From positions 186,001 to 250,000 of the forward strand of contig OZ237750.1 of assembly GCA_965178125.1 (NCBI GenBank): a stretch of 64,000 nucleotides of DNA. The letters run 5' to 3'. The translations under genes and the position numbers were made by a program. The notes beneath the pieces are model-generated. The model did not search any database, had not been told where the DNA came from, and worked only from the letters and a program-made list of their open reading frames with translations. Source of the stretch: Bilabrum cf. latius. Lineage: Eukaryota; Bigyra: Bicosoecida; Bigyra; Bicosoecida. This document shows positions 48,986 to 58,268 of the stretch, in pieces (the stretch's first letter is position 1; each line of letters starts with the position of its first letter).

Positions 48986-49044
48986 GGCCCGAAATTGCGG
49001 AAATATATTAGGATATTAAGAGATATTGTCGCAATTCTGGGCGC
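48986..49044. repeat. Hairpin repeat copy 4
   Basis: Loop TTAGGATATTAAG as in copy 3; right arm GCAATTCTGGGCGCG. Confidence 0.9.
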
Positions 49045-49192
49045 GTAGGTGTCTTCAATAATCAATAATCAACTACTTCTTTATTTTGATTAATTTTTTT
49101 GACTTACCGTTCATTTTATTGACCACTTAACGGGATATCACAAAAAGACTTAACCACTTGACGAGATATTTTAAAATAACTAATAATAAATA

Positions 49193-49283
49193 TGACCGCC
49201 CCAAATTGTATCTCCAGATATGACCGCCCCAAATTGCGGAAATATATAAGTATCAAGAAAATTATGTTTGCAATTCTGGGCGC
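49193..49283. repeat. Hairpin repeat copy 5 with a duplicated left half-arm
   Basis: A complete copy (49225..49283, loop TAAGTATCAAGAAA) preceded at 49193 by a second GACCGCCCCAAATTG, a partial duplication of the left arm. Confidence 0.85.
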
Positions 49284-49525
49284 TCACCCGTATTCAATTT
49301 TACATATTCACTAAGTCATACCACTTGAAGTGGTCCATTTGATCTTGTGTTCATATTTAGAATGTCCTTTAACTTGTATCAATGTATTGAGTACTTCTTC
49401 TAACTAGTCCTTAACAAATGATTTTGTCTTATGATATGTCTTGGTAGTCTTCACCTATTTAATAACTAATTTACAAGTCTTACCGACAATATACTAAGTT
49501 AATAAATCTTGTATCATAATATATT

Positions 49526-49933
49526 ATGTATGAGATAATTATTGATGGATTCAAATATAAACCCTCTACTCGTAGAAATAAGAAATATGATGTATTCAAA
49601 AATGGTAAGTATATCACTAGCTTTGGTGATGCACGATATGCTCAATACTTTGATTTGATTGGTAAGTATGGAGATAATAACCATATTGACCCTAAAAGAC
49701 GACGCCTATACTACCGAAGACACGGGAAGACTACCGATACTAATAGCTCAAAATATCACAGTCATAAAATCTTATGGGGAAGTGATAATGCTATTAAGGA
49801 CTACTTAACAAAACTAGCCAATGGAGTATTAGATGTAAAAAGGTATGTTAAAGGGGATACTTTGGAAAAATGGTTAGATGACTATAGGTCTAAAGTGGAC
49901 GCAAGACTGAAACAATTAAAAATATTAAATTAA
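49526..49933 (+). CDS. Small viral protein resembling a DUF5754-type family of large DNA viruses
   Basis: 135 aa, ATG preceded by an AATATATT run, TAA stop. The order KYDVFKNGKYITSFGD, then YAQYFDLIGKY, then HIDPKRRRLYYRRH and SHKILW matches a small basic protein pattern I recall from giant viruses and PLVs (DUF5754), where a strand pair is followed by QY.D.IG.Y and a basic RR..Y..RH helix. No enzymatic motif. Usually thought structural or DNA-associated, but its role is unknown. A hairpin repeat follows the stop by 18 bp. Confidence 0.55.
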   Translation: MYEIIIDGFKYKPSTRRNKKYDVFKNGKYITSFGDARYAQYFDLIGKYGDNNHIDPKRRRLYYRRHGKTTDTNSSKYHSHKILWGSDNAIKDYLTKLANGVLDVKRYVKGDTLEKWLDDYRSKVDARLKQLKILN

Positions 49934-49950
49934 AAAGTCAATACGCCTAC

Positions 49951-50011
49951 GCGCCCAGAATTGCGAAAATATATCTTGAATAGCTATAATATTACCGCAA
50001 TTTCGGGCGCC
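49951..50011. repeat. Hairpin repeat copy 6 (reverse orientation)
   Basis: GCGCCCAGAATTGCG to CCGCAATTTCGGGCGC with the TAGCTATTCAAG loop inverted. Directly after the stop of the 49526..49933 gene. Confidence 0.9.
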
Positions 50012-50090
50012 CAAATTTGAATCGAGCTTAAGACATCTCGTTTAATTAGACTTAAAAATAATATATTATTATAGTATATACTATATTATA

Positions 50091-50624
50091 ATGTGCTATA
50101 AATGTCGTAACTTCATAATCAATAAGCTAAAGATTAATGACTGGAATAAGATAGCCCCTCTATTAATACCAGCTGGAGAGACTAGAGAAGAAGACGGAAA
50201 GTGTATCTGTGATCACCAAATTAAGGAAGTTCATTTCGTTGAGTATCCCCCAACTGGTGATATATTTAAATTAGGTTCTGAATGTATTAATAACACATTC
50301 GAAAAGGATCATGATGTGTATAAGGCTTGTATGTATAAGACTTGTGATGTATGCTCTTGTGTTGTTAAACGTAGTAGCTGGAAAAGTCATATTAAATCCA
50401 TTAAACACGAATTAAATAAAGACATATTAAAAGATAAGAGTAGATGCACTGATTGCGATGAGTTCATTGAAAAACATAAATATAAAAAGACTTGTCTTAG
50501 TTGTTATAATAAAAAGAGGAAATACTCACAATGTAAGAAATGTGAAAAGTATCTTATTAAACCAGGAGCCACTTTCTGGTTTTGTTATGACTGTAACTAG
50601 AAGAGAAAGAAATATAAGAAATAA
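50091..50624 (+). CDS. Viral multi-zinc-ribbon protein
   Basis: 177 aa with a terminal TAG at 50598 read as Gln and TAA stop at 50622. Three Cys/His modules: CICDHQIKEVHFVEYP with GSECIN (a C.C.H...GS.C pattern frequent in giant virus proteins), a CDVCSCVVKRSSWKSHIKSI C2H2-like unit, and two CxxC pairs (CTDCDEFI, CLSCYNK; CKKCEKY, CYDCN). Highly lysine-rich. Probably nucleic-acid binding, for example a viral transcription regulator. The specific role is inference. Confidence 0.65.
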
Positions 50625-50633
50625 TGTTTAATT

Positions 50634-50664
50634 TACGCCAACATATTATATCGTCTTTATATAT
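50634..50664 (+). promoter_or_regulatory. Viral promoter-like module
   Basis: ACGCC at 50635 followed by a TATATATATG run just before the start at 50665. A weaker form of the GCCAAAA + TATATATA arrangement. Confidence 0.45.
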
Positions 50665-50898
50665 ATGTACGACTTGAAAATTATAATGTCTCCCAAGTTT
50701 TTAAAAGCTTGTAAAAATAATAAAGTTATTGAAAAGGCTATAAAAGCTATAGAGGACAATTTAAAAGATGAAATTAAATTATGTTTTGATGGCAATGAGT
50801 GGGATATGTCAAATGGATCATAGACTCTTTTTTATAATCTTCAAAGTAAAGAAGAACGAGAAGAAATATTAAAGAAAAATGGAACAATTACAGCATAA
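50665..50898 (+). CDS. Small viral ORF of unknown function
   Basis: 77 aa from ATG 50665 (or 70 aa from ATG 50686) to TAA 50896-50898, visible only if the TAG at 50821 is sense. Lysine/glutamate-rich helical protein (FLKACKNNKVIEKAIKAIED). A promoter-like module precedes it. No family recognised. Confidence 0.5.
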
Positions 50899-50945
50899 AC
50901 AACTAGAAGAAATAACAGAAGACAATATGTTAAAAAATCGTTTAA

Positions 50946-50984
50946 TTAACGCCAAAATTTATATCTACTATATATATAGTAAAT
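50946..50984 (+). promoter_or_regulatory. Promoter of the integrase gene
   Basis: ACGCCAAAATTTATATCTAC followed by TATATATATAGTAAAT and then ATG at 50985. Both the GCCAAAA box and the CTACTATATA core recur in the terminal palindrome; the same module is upstream of 54504 on the other strand. Confidence 0.6.
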
Positions 50985-52640
50985 ATGACTAATAAAGGCA
51001 AGACATACACTAGAGGTAAAATATCTTACACGTATGGTGATGAACCGACAAAAAATCAAAAAGATAGTGATAATTTAGAAGCCACTATTAAGGGACTACT
51101 TGATAAAGGATTTGAAGAGGTACCAACTACCAAAGCAAGTATTAAAAAAATACCTTTATATTCTTATGTATCTTATGTAAGTAATATCAAGGGAAAGCCA
51201 CTATTTAGAAGAGGTGGGGTAATTAACTCAATATAGAAGGATGGAGACTATTTCACTTTATATAACTTAGTGAGTCGTGTTCATTTTAGCGTTCAATAGT
51301 CTAACCTAGTTCGTCTTTTTTATAAGATGACTAAAGCTTAGACGAAAAAACTTAATAAACCAACCGGTAAATTAATTGAAGTAGAAGATGAGGACGACAA
51401 AGACAAATTTAATTATAAACCAATATTAAAGAAACTATATTATGAAGAAGGTAATGTAGTCAGTCGTGATGCGTTATATGACCTAGCTAGACAAAAAGAT
51501 AAACGTATTAAAAGACGACAAGTAGAAAAGTGGTTAAATAACTAGATGCTCCACCAATTGACCAAAAAACGACCTAAACAGTCAGCAGTAAGTTCTTTTG
51601 TACCTACTAAGCCTTTCTCAATTTACGCCTTGGACTTAATAGACATGCAAAAGTATTCAGACACTAATGACGGCTATAATTGGATATTAAATATAATGGA
51701 TATATTCACAAAATACCTATGGAGTATTTCATTAAAAGATAAGACATTAGTTAATATAATTCGTGAGATGAAGAAACTATTTAAGAAACCTAATTGGAGA
51801 AAACCGACTGTTATGTTAAGTGATAATGAGTTTAATAAAGAGGCATATATTAAATTTATGAATGACAATGACATAAAACCACTATTCACCATCGCAGGAA
51901 ATCCATAGTCTAATGGTGCAGTTGAAAGACTTAATAGGACTATAAAAGAATAGATTAGAAAAGACTTTGCTATTAAGAATGACAGTGATGGTGTTTGGCA
52001 TACGTCATTATAGAGACTAGTAAGAGCATATAATAAGAGAAAACACAACACTATAGGAATGTCTCCACTAGAAGCAATGAAACCCGAAAATTTAGAAGTA
52101 GTTAGATCTAGAATTGAAAATAAGAAATTATCAAATAATTTTGACGGGAATGATAAAGATCTTAATGTAGGGGATAGAGTTAGAGTATTACTTGAGAAGA
52201 ACAAGTTTAAAGGAAATTTATTTAATTGGTCTAGAGAAGTCTTCACTGTTAGATAGAAGACCAAACCAAGAAATCCTAAGTAGAGGATTAAATATAAAGT
52301 AATGGACAAAGAGGGAGAACCTCTTACTGGATTCTTTAATGCTTCACAGTTATAGAAAATAGACAATGTAGAACACGAAGATAAGGTAAATGATGACATA
52401 GACAAGGAAAGTGAAGAGCCTGAAATTGATAATGTTGAAGGTTTAGAAGTAGAACCAGACACAATAGAGAAGTTTTTAGATAAAAGACAAAATAAAGATA
52501 GACTTATTGAATACTTAGTCAAATATAAGGGATATTCTAATAAGTTTAATGAATGGATTACCCGTAAGAAATTAGAATAGGATTATGGGAAAGACCAAAT
52601 ACGACCACTTGCGAAAGACTATTCTGATAGATAGAGATAA
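50985..52640 (+). CDS. rve-family (DDE) integrase with N-terminal viral module and C-terminal chromodomain
   Basis: 551 aa in one frame to TAA at 52640 with about eleven TAGs read as Gln. Residues ~45-110 (KGKPLFRRGGVINSI, VHFSVQ) form a GG...VQ module otherwise common as a separate viral protein. The retroviral-type integrase core has D217 (YALDLIDM), D280 (MLSDNEF) and E314 (NGAVERLNRT), with 33 residues between the last two. TAG at 51906 is residue 308 in GNP(Q)SNG, where the family keeps Gln. An SH3-like C-terminal segment (GDRVRVLLEK, FNASQLQKI) is followed by a chromodomain (EYLVKYKGYS, EWITRKKLE) at ~490-535. It should catalyse integration; the chromodomain may choose chromatin targets, as in Polintons and chromoviruses. 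Confidence 0.9.
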
Positions 52641-52674
52641 TTAATCTAGTAATATACTTTATGGCATAATACCA

Positions 52675-52734
52675 GCGCCCCAAATTGCGATAATATATTA
52701 GGATATTAAGATATATTTCCGCAATTCTGGGCGC
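52675..52734. repeat. Hairpin repeat copy 7
   Basis: Loop TTAGGATATTAAG; 34 bp after the integrase stop. Left arm variant GCCCCAAATTGCG. Confidence 0.9.
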
Positions 52735-52870
52735 GTAGGTGTATTGATTTTTATAATTTTATCATTTTATGTTAGCCAGTGTATAGATACGACTTTTGAA
52801 ATATTAATTTTTTCTAGTATTTACCATATTAATATAAAACAAAGTCAAAGAAATTATTTATAATAAGTAT

Positions 52871-53551
52871 ATGGAATTGTTAAATATAACAAGATACAAA
52901 AATAAAGACCTTCTAAAAAGAGTAGTCAAGTTAAGTGAAAAGTACAAGTGGTCTCGTGATGACTTAAAAATGTTATGGATTAACAAGCATTATTCAAGTT
53001 TATAGGGTGAAATAGATGATGAAGGGGACGAGATAGCAACTATAAATTTAGTGAGACAACCGTCTAAAATAGAACCTATCTAGTTAAAACCTCCACAATT
53101 AGAACGACAATAGGCTATATTGGAAGATGTTGAATTAGATAGCGAAGACATAGAGGATAATAAAGAGGAAGACTATTTGAATGATACATATAGTGATACA
53201 AGTAGTGAAGTAGTGAGTGAAGTCATTGAAGAGAAACCAATTAAAGAGAAACCAAAACCAAAAATCAATATTAGTGATCTTACAGTGAGTGATAAACCTG
53301 AATATGTTTATTGTGTAGAGATTAATGATACAAAGGTATATTTTAACAAAAAGAATACATAGACTTATCCTGATGCTTTAAGAAGAGGTAAATCACACGC
53401 TGATAAAATGAGAAAGCGAGTATTAGGACATATTCATTTTGATGAGACCGATATGTATGACAGCAACTTATGGTATGCTAAAGTGTGCTGGGGTGATAGT
53501 GATAAAATTCATGATAACTTTACAAAGTTTAAAAATATCTTATTAAAATGA
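52871..53551 (+). CDS. Unknown viral protein, acidic centre
   Basis: 226 aa, ATG 52871 to TGA 53549-53551, with TAGs near 53010, 53080, 53111 and at 53360 as Gln. N-terminal helical region, an acidic Asp/Glu-rich middle (VELDSEDIEDNKEEDY), a proline-lysine linker and a compact C-terminal region (VYCVEINDTKVYF, RRGKSHADKMRKR, LWYAKVCWGDSD). No family recognised. Its stop overlaps the promoter of the next gene. Confidence 0.6.
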
Positions 53552-53570
53552 CCACTATATATATAGGTAA
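53552..53570 (+). promoter_or_regulatory. TATATATATAG-type viral promoter
   Basis: CACTATATATATAGGTAA directly before ATG at 53571, in the 19-bp gap between two rightward genes. Confidence 0.5.
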
Positions 53571-54077
53571 ATGAAAAACACAATTTGGAAGTTTTTAAAT
53601 GAATACTTTGATGTCTTTAGTTTAATACTTAAAATACGAGACGAAAACCCTAGTGATGTCATAAGTACTATAATAGCAATGTATGAAGAGAGCGAAATAG
53701 AAGACCCAAAAGAGATCCATAAACATATGAGTGAAATACGTCATAACTTGGAACTTAGATTTAAAACAAAGTATGTTGAAGTATTAAGCACAGATCACGA
53801 TGACAAAGCAGAAAGTTATCTCCATCTTAATAATATATTATGTAATATTGAAGGAGAGCAATATGTGGAGGATAGCAAAATCAAGATGTCCGAGAAAAAA
53901 CAAGTATTTATAAAGACTTACGGTGATGTGGATAAATTCAACGAGACTGTCCAAGAGATGGAACAAGAAGACGAAAAGACTAAAACAGGAGTAGAAAAAG
54001 AAATAGATCAAAAGTTAAGTCTATTATGTAATACTTCTAAACAACCAGACAATATTTGTCTAGATTATAAATTGTAA
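53571..54077 (+). CDS. Unknown viral protein, helical
   Basis: 168 aa, TAA stop, no in-frame TAG. Predominantly helical and charged (MKNTIWKFLNEYFDVFSL, MSEIRHNLELRFKTKY, ETVQEMEQEDEKTK). No family recognised. Convergent with the 54190..54504 gene; one hairpin repeat lies between. Confidence 0.55.
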   Translation: MKNTIWKFLNEYFDVFSLILKIRDENPSDVISTIIAMYEESEIEDPKEIHKHMSEIRHNLELRFKTKYVEVLSTDHDDKAESYLHLNNILCNIEGEQYVEDSKIKMSEKKQVFIKTYGDVDKFNETVQEMEQEDEKTKTGVEKEIDQKLSLLCNTSKQPDNICLDYKL

Positions 54078-54129
54078 TATCAGTATGTATTTTAATTATA
54101 AAAATACAAATTGACAGGTTAGATACGAC

Positions 54130-54187
54130 CGCCCCAAATTGCGGATATATTATAGCTATTCAAGATATATTTTCGCAATTCTGGGCG
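54130..54187. repeat. Hairpin repeat copy 8
   Basis: Loop TAGCTATTCAAG; sits exactly between two convergent stops (54077 and 54190). Confidence 0.9.
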
Positions 54188-54189
54188 TC

Positions 54190-54504
54190 TCACCGTGTTG
54201 ATTTTTCCACACGTTTTAACTCATTCATAATTTCTAAATCAAGTAAGCCATTAATAATACGAAAATCTTTGTAATCTTGCGCCATCTAAAACATTCCTTC
54301 ATATTTAGGCAACATAGCCATTTTAAGACCTAGGATAGACTTAATATCTTCGTAGGTAATAATCTAGTCTTTTTCTACTTCTTTTAGCTCTTCAACTTCA
54401 CAAATACGAAGGTCCTTTCCATCAAAAAATTGATCAAAAGCTGTCTTTACCTTTTTTAATATATTGTTCAAACTTTTTATGTTATAAATATTATTAAAGT
54501 TCAT
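54190..54504 (-). CDS. Small viral protein of unknown function
   Basis: 104 aa, ATG 54504 to TGA 54190-54192, two TAGs read as Gln (after VEKD and GMF). Helical, with LNNILKKVKTAFDQFFDGKD and FRIINGLLDLEIMNELKR. No family recognised. It has the best copy of the viral promoter directly upstream. Confidence 0.55.
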
Positions 54505-54541
54505 TTCTATATATATATAGTAAATATTTTTTGGCGGAATA
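54505..54541 (-). promoter_or_regulatory. Viral promoter with E2F-like box
   Basis: On the minus strand: TTCCGCCAAAAAATATTTAC followed by TATATATATAGAA then ATG. Its inverse, TTTTGGCGGAA, fits the E2F consensus WTTSSCSS and is the same box as the arms of the terminal palindrome. Confidence 0.6.
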
Positions 54542-54560
54542 ATTAAACTTAGGATCTAAC

Positions 54561-54620
54561 CGCCCGAAATTGCGGAAATATTATAGCTATTCAAGATATA
54601 TTTGTGCAATTCTGGGCGCG
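54561..54620. repeat. Hairpin repeat copy 9
   Basis: Loop TAGCTATTCAAG; 40 bp past the stop of the leftward 54661..55299 gene. Confidence 0.9.
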
Positions 54621-54660
54621 TAGGCGTATTGACTTTTGTATTATTTTGTATTTATTTGTA

Positions 54661-55299
54661 TTATATTTGGTACCCTAACTAGAGGCAATTCCTCAATTTA
54701 TCGTGAAGCTATTCGTAAGTATTATAAATGTAATAGCTAGAAGGGTTCAACTCTTTGATATAAGAGTTACGGTCTTCTAACATAGACTTCTATTTATCTA
54801 CTTTCTAATTCTTTAAAGTCTTCTAGAATAGTGAATTAGATGGAAGACATACAACTATACTTTCTTTTTTAAATAACTCATTAGCTAGACTTAACTCTTT
54901 AGTAAAGAATATTACTCTCTTCTCGCTACCTTCATTCAACCAGTTATCTTTTACCCATTGAAGGGCTTCTTTACTGGCTTTTCTATTAAGTATATTATAA
55001 TTACCCCAATCACTTTTTAACTTACATTCGTCTAGTTTCATAAGTAATTCGGGCTCCTAGACATATACTCCTAGAGTACTATCTAAATCAACAAGTAAAC
55101 AGTCTTTAGAACTAGACCGTAATATTTGACAAGCGGTAGACTTACCACTACCTTCAGGCACACAGATACATATTTTTTTACGTTTATGTAAAGGTTTATC
55201 CCATAACCACTACCAACAAGACATACCACCAGAGTATGCTAGAGGTAGTAAGACACTTAAACCTCCTACAACGACACTGCTTGAACTGATTCCATCCAT
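54661..55299 (-). CDS. Membrane-anchored P-loop protein
   Basis: 212 aa, ATG 55299 to TAA 54661-54663, crossing about seven TAGs. An N-terminal hydrophobic segment (SVVVGGLSVLLPLAYSGGM) is followed by a basic stretch (KPLHKRKK) and a strand-loop-helix ICICVPEGSGKSTACQI, a Walker A-like GSGKST lacking the first canonical Gly. Then LLVDLDST could be a Walker B or kinase-like Asp site, and KRVIFFTKELSLANELF a later strand-helix. The shape suggests a small viral ATPase/kinase fixed to a membrane, perhaps for entry or assembly. It differs from the packaging ATPase at 59949. Exact family not recognised. Confidence 0.6.
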
Positions 55300-55342
55300 T
55301 TTATTATATTAATAAAAAAGATATTTCTATAATTAAACTCAA

Positions 55343-56065
55343 TTATCCTGTTAAGAAAATACAAGGTACGACTTTATATTCTACTCCATTAGCATCAGTA
55401 GAAGTACCACTTGAAAAGTCTTCATCTACTAGAGCTTTTGCTACAATAGTCTAATCAACAGAGACTGGTTGAGGATTAGGCGCGTAGACATATCCACTAT
55501 CAGAGCTATTTATTAAGTAGTCACCCGCACTTACATCTCCTCCATTTTTATTTACTTTCACAGCTCCATCACCTAAAGATGCCACAAGTACTTTACCATC
55601 ATCATGGTGTTCTCCTACATATACTCCAAAAGGTGGTGAATGTTGAGATGCTTGACTTACGACATATTCATTAGTTGTGGGTCCTTTATTAACTACACTA
55701 TCAAGAGTAACCACTGACCCAATACCAGCTGGTAAACTAGAAGCAACATCACTACAAGATGCTACATGTGTACCGGTAAATGATAAGAAGTTGGTTGCTG
55801 TCATAGTACTGGTTTGAGTGCCATCACCTGCGACATTGATTGAGATAGATGCACCTGCTGATGCTGAGTTTTTACCTATTCTCCATGTGAAAGACTTAGC
55901 ATCTTCATTAGTACCACTCATAATATAGGGTAGTGATTGACCATTGAAGTTAAGTCCAAAGTTAGCGGCTCCATCAAAGCCTTCTGCTTTAATTGATTCT
56001 ACTTCAATAGACTTACTCTTTAATTCATATTCATTTTTGTTTAAGAGATTGTATATTCCTGCCAT
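55343..56065 (-). CDS. Putative viral fibre / receptor-binding protein
   Basis: 240 aa, ATG 56065, TAG 55451 read as Gln, TAA at 55343. Composition is Gly/Ser/Ala/Val-rich and beta-like, unlike the lysine-rich neighbours. A short N-terminal anchor (MAGIYNLLNKNEYELKSKSI) is followed by repeated beta segments (ASISINVAGDGTQTSTMTA). The C-terminal part, VLVASLGDGAVKVNKNGGD, GDYLINSSDSGYV and TIVAKALVDED, has the layout of phage tail-fibre terminal modules in which a value is kept, packaged and displayed. Role as a capsid spike is inference. Confidence 0.5.
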
Positions 56066-56154
56066 TACTTATATTATATTAGCTAGACTAGATATTTTTT
56101 TTTTAAATTACGAGATTTTAAAAAGTTAGTAGTATAAGATATAGTATAATACTA

Positions 56155-56215
56155 GCGCCCCAAATTGCGATAATATATTAGGATATTAAGATATATTTCC
56201 GCAATTCTGGGCGCG
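56155..56215. repeat. Hairpin repeat copy 10
   Basis: Loop TTAGGATATTAAG, preceded by TAGTATAATACTAGC. Downstream of the leftward 56309..57751 gene. Confidence 0.9.
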
Positions 56216-56308
56216 TAGGCGTATTGATTTTTATAATTTAGTCATTTTTAATATAGCCACCTCTTACAATGTAATATTTTTAAATTAAAATATTATAGTA
56301 TATACCAT

Positions 56309-57751
56309 TTAAAGACTTCTTAATCTTGAATCTAACCAAGATATTAGAGTATCAAGTCTCTTATTAAGACCTGAACCTTCACCAGTCTTACTTTCACTTG
56401 CTCCACTAGATGATTGACCTTGTGCTTCTTGTTCTTGTTCTTCCCGTTCTTGTGCTGCTCGTGCTGCTCTTGTTCTTGCTTCTTGACCTTTACCAAGATC
56501 TTCACCTGCATCGCTTGCTACAAATTCTCCATCTGGTTGTCTTTCTAATAGTGTCCCTTCTGTCTCATCATCTAAAGGTTCATTACCTCTTGCTATCTAT
56601 TCAGCAGCTTCATTCATTACATCACTTAATGCGGCTTCTCTTCGTAAGTCTGGATCTTTTTCCTTAGCTCGTCTAAGTCTTTCTTTAAGTGGAGTTCCTG
56701 ACGGTTCTGCACGACTAAATGGGTTTGTTTGTCTTTTTCTAAGTGATAATTGTCTTTCAATATCTTTCTTTGCGTCATCAAACTTGATTCTATTTAAATT
56801 TACAAATCTAGTTTTACTGTCAAGTCCCGATTGTCTTCCAGTCTTAATATCTTGAAATAAGCTCTATAAATCATAATACTACATATCATCTATTGGCACA
56901 CCATCATATTCATCACCTAATAGTGCTTTAAGTCTATCTTTTAGTACTGGTGCTTTAGATGTGGCTTTTGTTTTATAAATATCATTTATTGCTTCCATTC
57001 TTTTATTAAGTACATCTCTTTTTAGTTTAACTCGATCAGTTTGGCTTCGTAATCGTTCCAAAGCATAGCCTTTTGACTTTTTATCTCCTAATCTTTCTAA
57101 TAGAGGTACTATTTGTGTTCCTTTTGCTCTTTGTCTAACTTTTACAAGTCTTGATGCCATTGAATTAAGTTGAGCCTTAGAGAGACCATTTAAAGTTGAA
57201 TCACTTACACCTCTCTCTTTAAGAAACTTCTTCAACTAGTCTACTGTTAAGTCATTCTCTAAGTCTTTGACATCTTTAGGTAAATTGTCTATCTCTTCTG
57301 CTTCAATAAATAAGTTATTTAATGCGTCGTTAAGTTTTGACTCAGCTTTACCTTTTTGAAATAGAGTATTAGATGAGTTCATATATGGAATATTCTATAT
57401 CATCTTAGCAATAGCTTCAGCATCTTCATCAAGTAGTTCATTATCTTTAGCTAGTCTTACAACTTGATCTATATCTGCTACTTTATACTTTTTACCTTTC
57501 TTACTGTTATCTTTAACTCTTTTTAAAGTCCTTTTCATAAGATTTGCTATTCTTTTTAATTTTCTCTTTTCTTCTAATGGCATAAAGTCCTCTTCTAATT
57601 GAATTTTTTGTTTTCGTTTAGCTTCTCCTATAGCTGCTCTTATGGCTCTCTCTTCGTTTCTTACCTTTCGTCTTGCTTGACTTGTAGGGGCTCTACTTTC
57701 CACAAGTCCATCGAGTAAGTCTTCCAATACTGCTGTTCTTTTTTTAGACAT
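56309..57751 (-). CDS. Unknown 480-aa charged viral protein
   Basis: One frame from ATG 57751 to TAA 56309-56311. TAGs at 57395, one near 57237, 56879, 56864 and one near 56597 are Gln; without them it falls into several pieces. Strongly charged and helical: basic N-terminal third (SQARRKVRNEERAIRAAIGE, LKRIANLMKRTLKRVKD), a middle region with a SAP-like helix pair (LKKFLKERGVSDSTLNGLSK), and an acidic/Gln-rich C-terminal third (AARAAQEREEQEQEAQGQ). It sits beside the basic precursor-like protein and the fibre-like gene, so a virion-internal or scaffold role is plausible. No family recognised. Confidence 0.6.
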
Positions 57752-57790
57752 CGTATAATTATATTATGATAATAGATAATATTATTAAAT

Positions 57791-58234
57791 TTACATACCA
57801 TTTTCTTTTAATATTTTACTTGCTTCTCCTAGACTTACGCCATACTTCTTCATTACCGCACTCACTAATTTACCTCTTGCTTTAGCTTTTGGATTAGGTT
57901 TCCTCTTACGCTTAGCCTTTCCAAGTCCTACAGTCTTAAGTGCAGCATCAAGAGGGACACCAACTTCAGGGGCTACAAACTTAAGACCTGTTCGTATTGC
58001 CTTTCCTACATTACTTTTAATACCTTTTTTAATTGTTCGCCCTACTTTCTTGAATTTACGACCTACTTTTTTAAAAAAGCGTCCAACTTTTGAACCACCT
58101 TGAACACCATTCATTTGATAGTCTTCAAATAATTCAAGTAGTTTTTGCTTAAATTCGTCTTTTAAATTGTTGACTTTGGCATTAGAGGGTGATTTACCTA
58201 GTTGCTATAGTCTTTGTCTTATGAAATCGTCCAT
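57791..58234 (-). CDS. Basic amphipathic protein, possible protease-processed core or membrane-lytic peptide
   Basis: 147 aa, ATG 58234, one TAG read as Gln near residue 9, TAA stop at 57791. An acidic/neutral N-terminal helix of ~45 residues ends in GVQGGS, which resembles the GG-type cleavage sites of adenain-like proteases. After it comes a strongly basic region with three tandem copies of a VGR-x-x-KK unit, a hydrophobic helix (LKFVAPEVGVPLDAAL), a KRKRKPNPKAKARGK patch and a C-terminal helix (YGVSLGEASKILKEN). This is the shape of a propeptide plus DNA-condensing or membrane-active peptide. The protease at 61036 could process it. The function is inferred. Confidence 0.55.
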
Positions 58235-58268
58235 TATAATAAAGAACTATAATATTTCTTATTAATAT

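Larger units (their letters stand above)
47923..49525. other. Non-coding left arm of the element
   Basis: About 1.6 kb of AT-rich DNA in which all frames are closed by TAA or TGA even when TAG is sense. It holds five hairpin repeats plus one half copy. It could be a replication-control or packaging region, or decayed genes; sequence alone does not decide. Confidence 0.6.

Noticed and set aside
51674-52522. 282-aa leftward frame antisense to the integrase
   Set aside because: It is a shadow of the integrase frame: Ser/Leu-rich antisense translation with no family motif, while the sense strand has a complete DDE core.
50985-52640. LTR retrotransposon (chromovirus) because of rve plus chromodomain
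   Set aside because: No reverse transcriptase, RNase H, gag or LTRs are present, and packaging ATPase, maturation protease and capsid candidates are linked to it.
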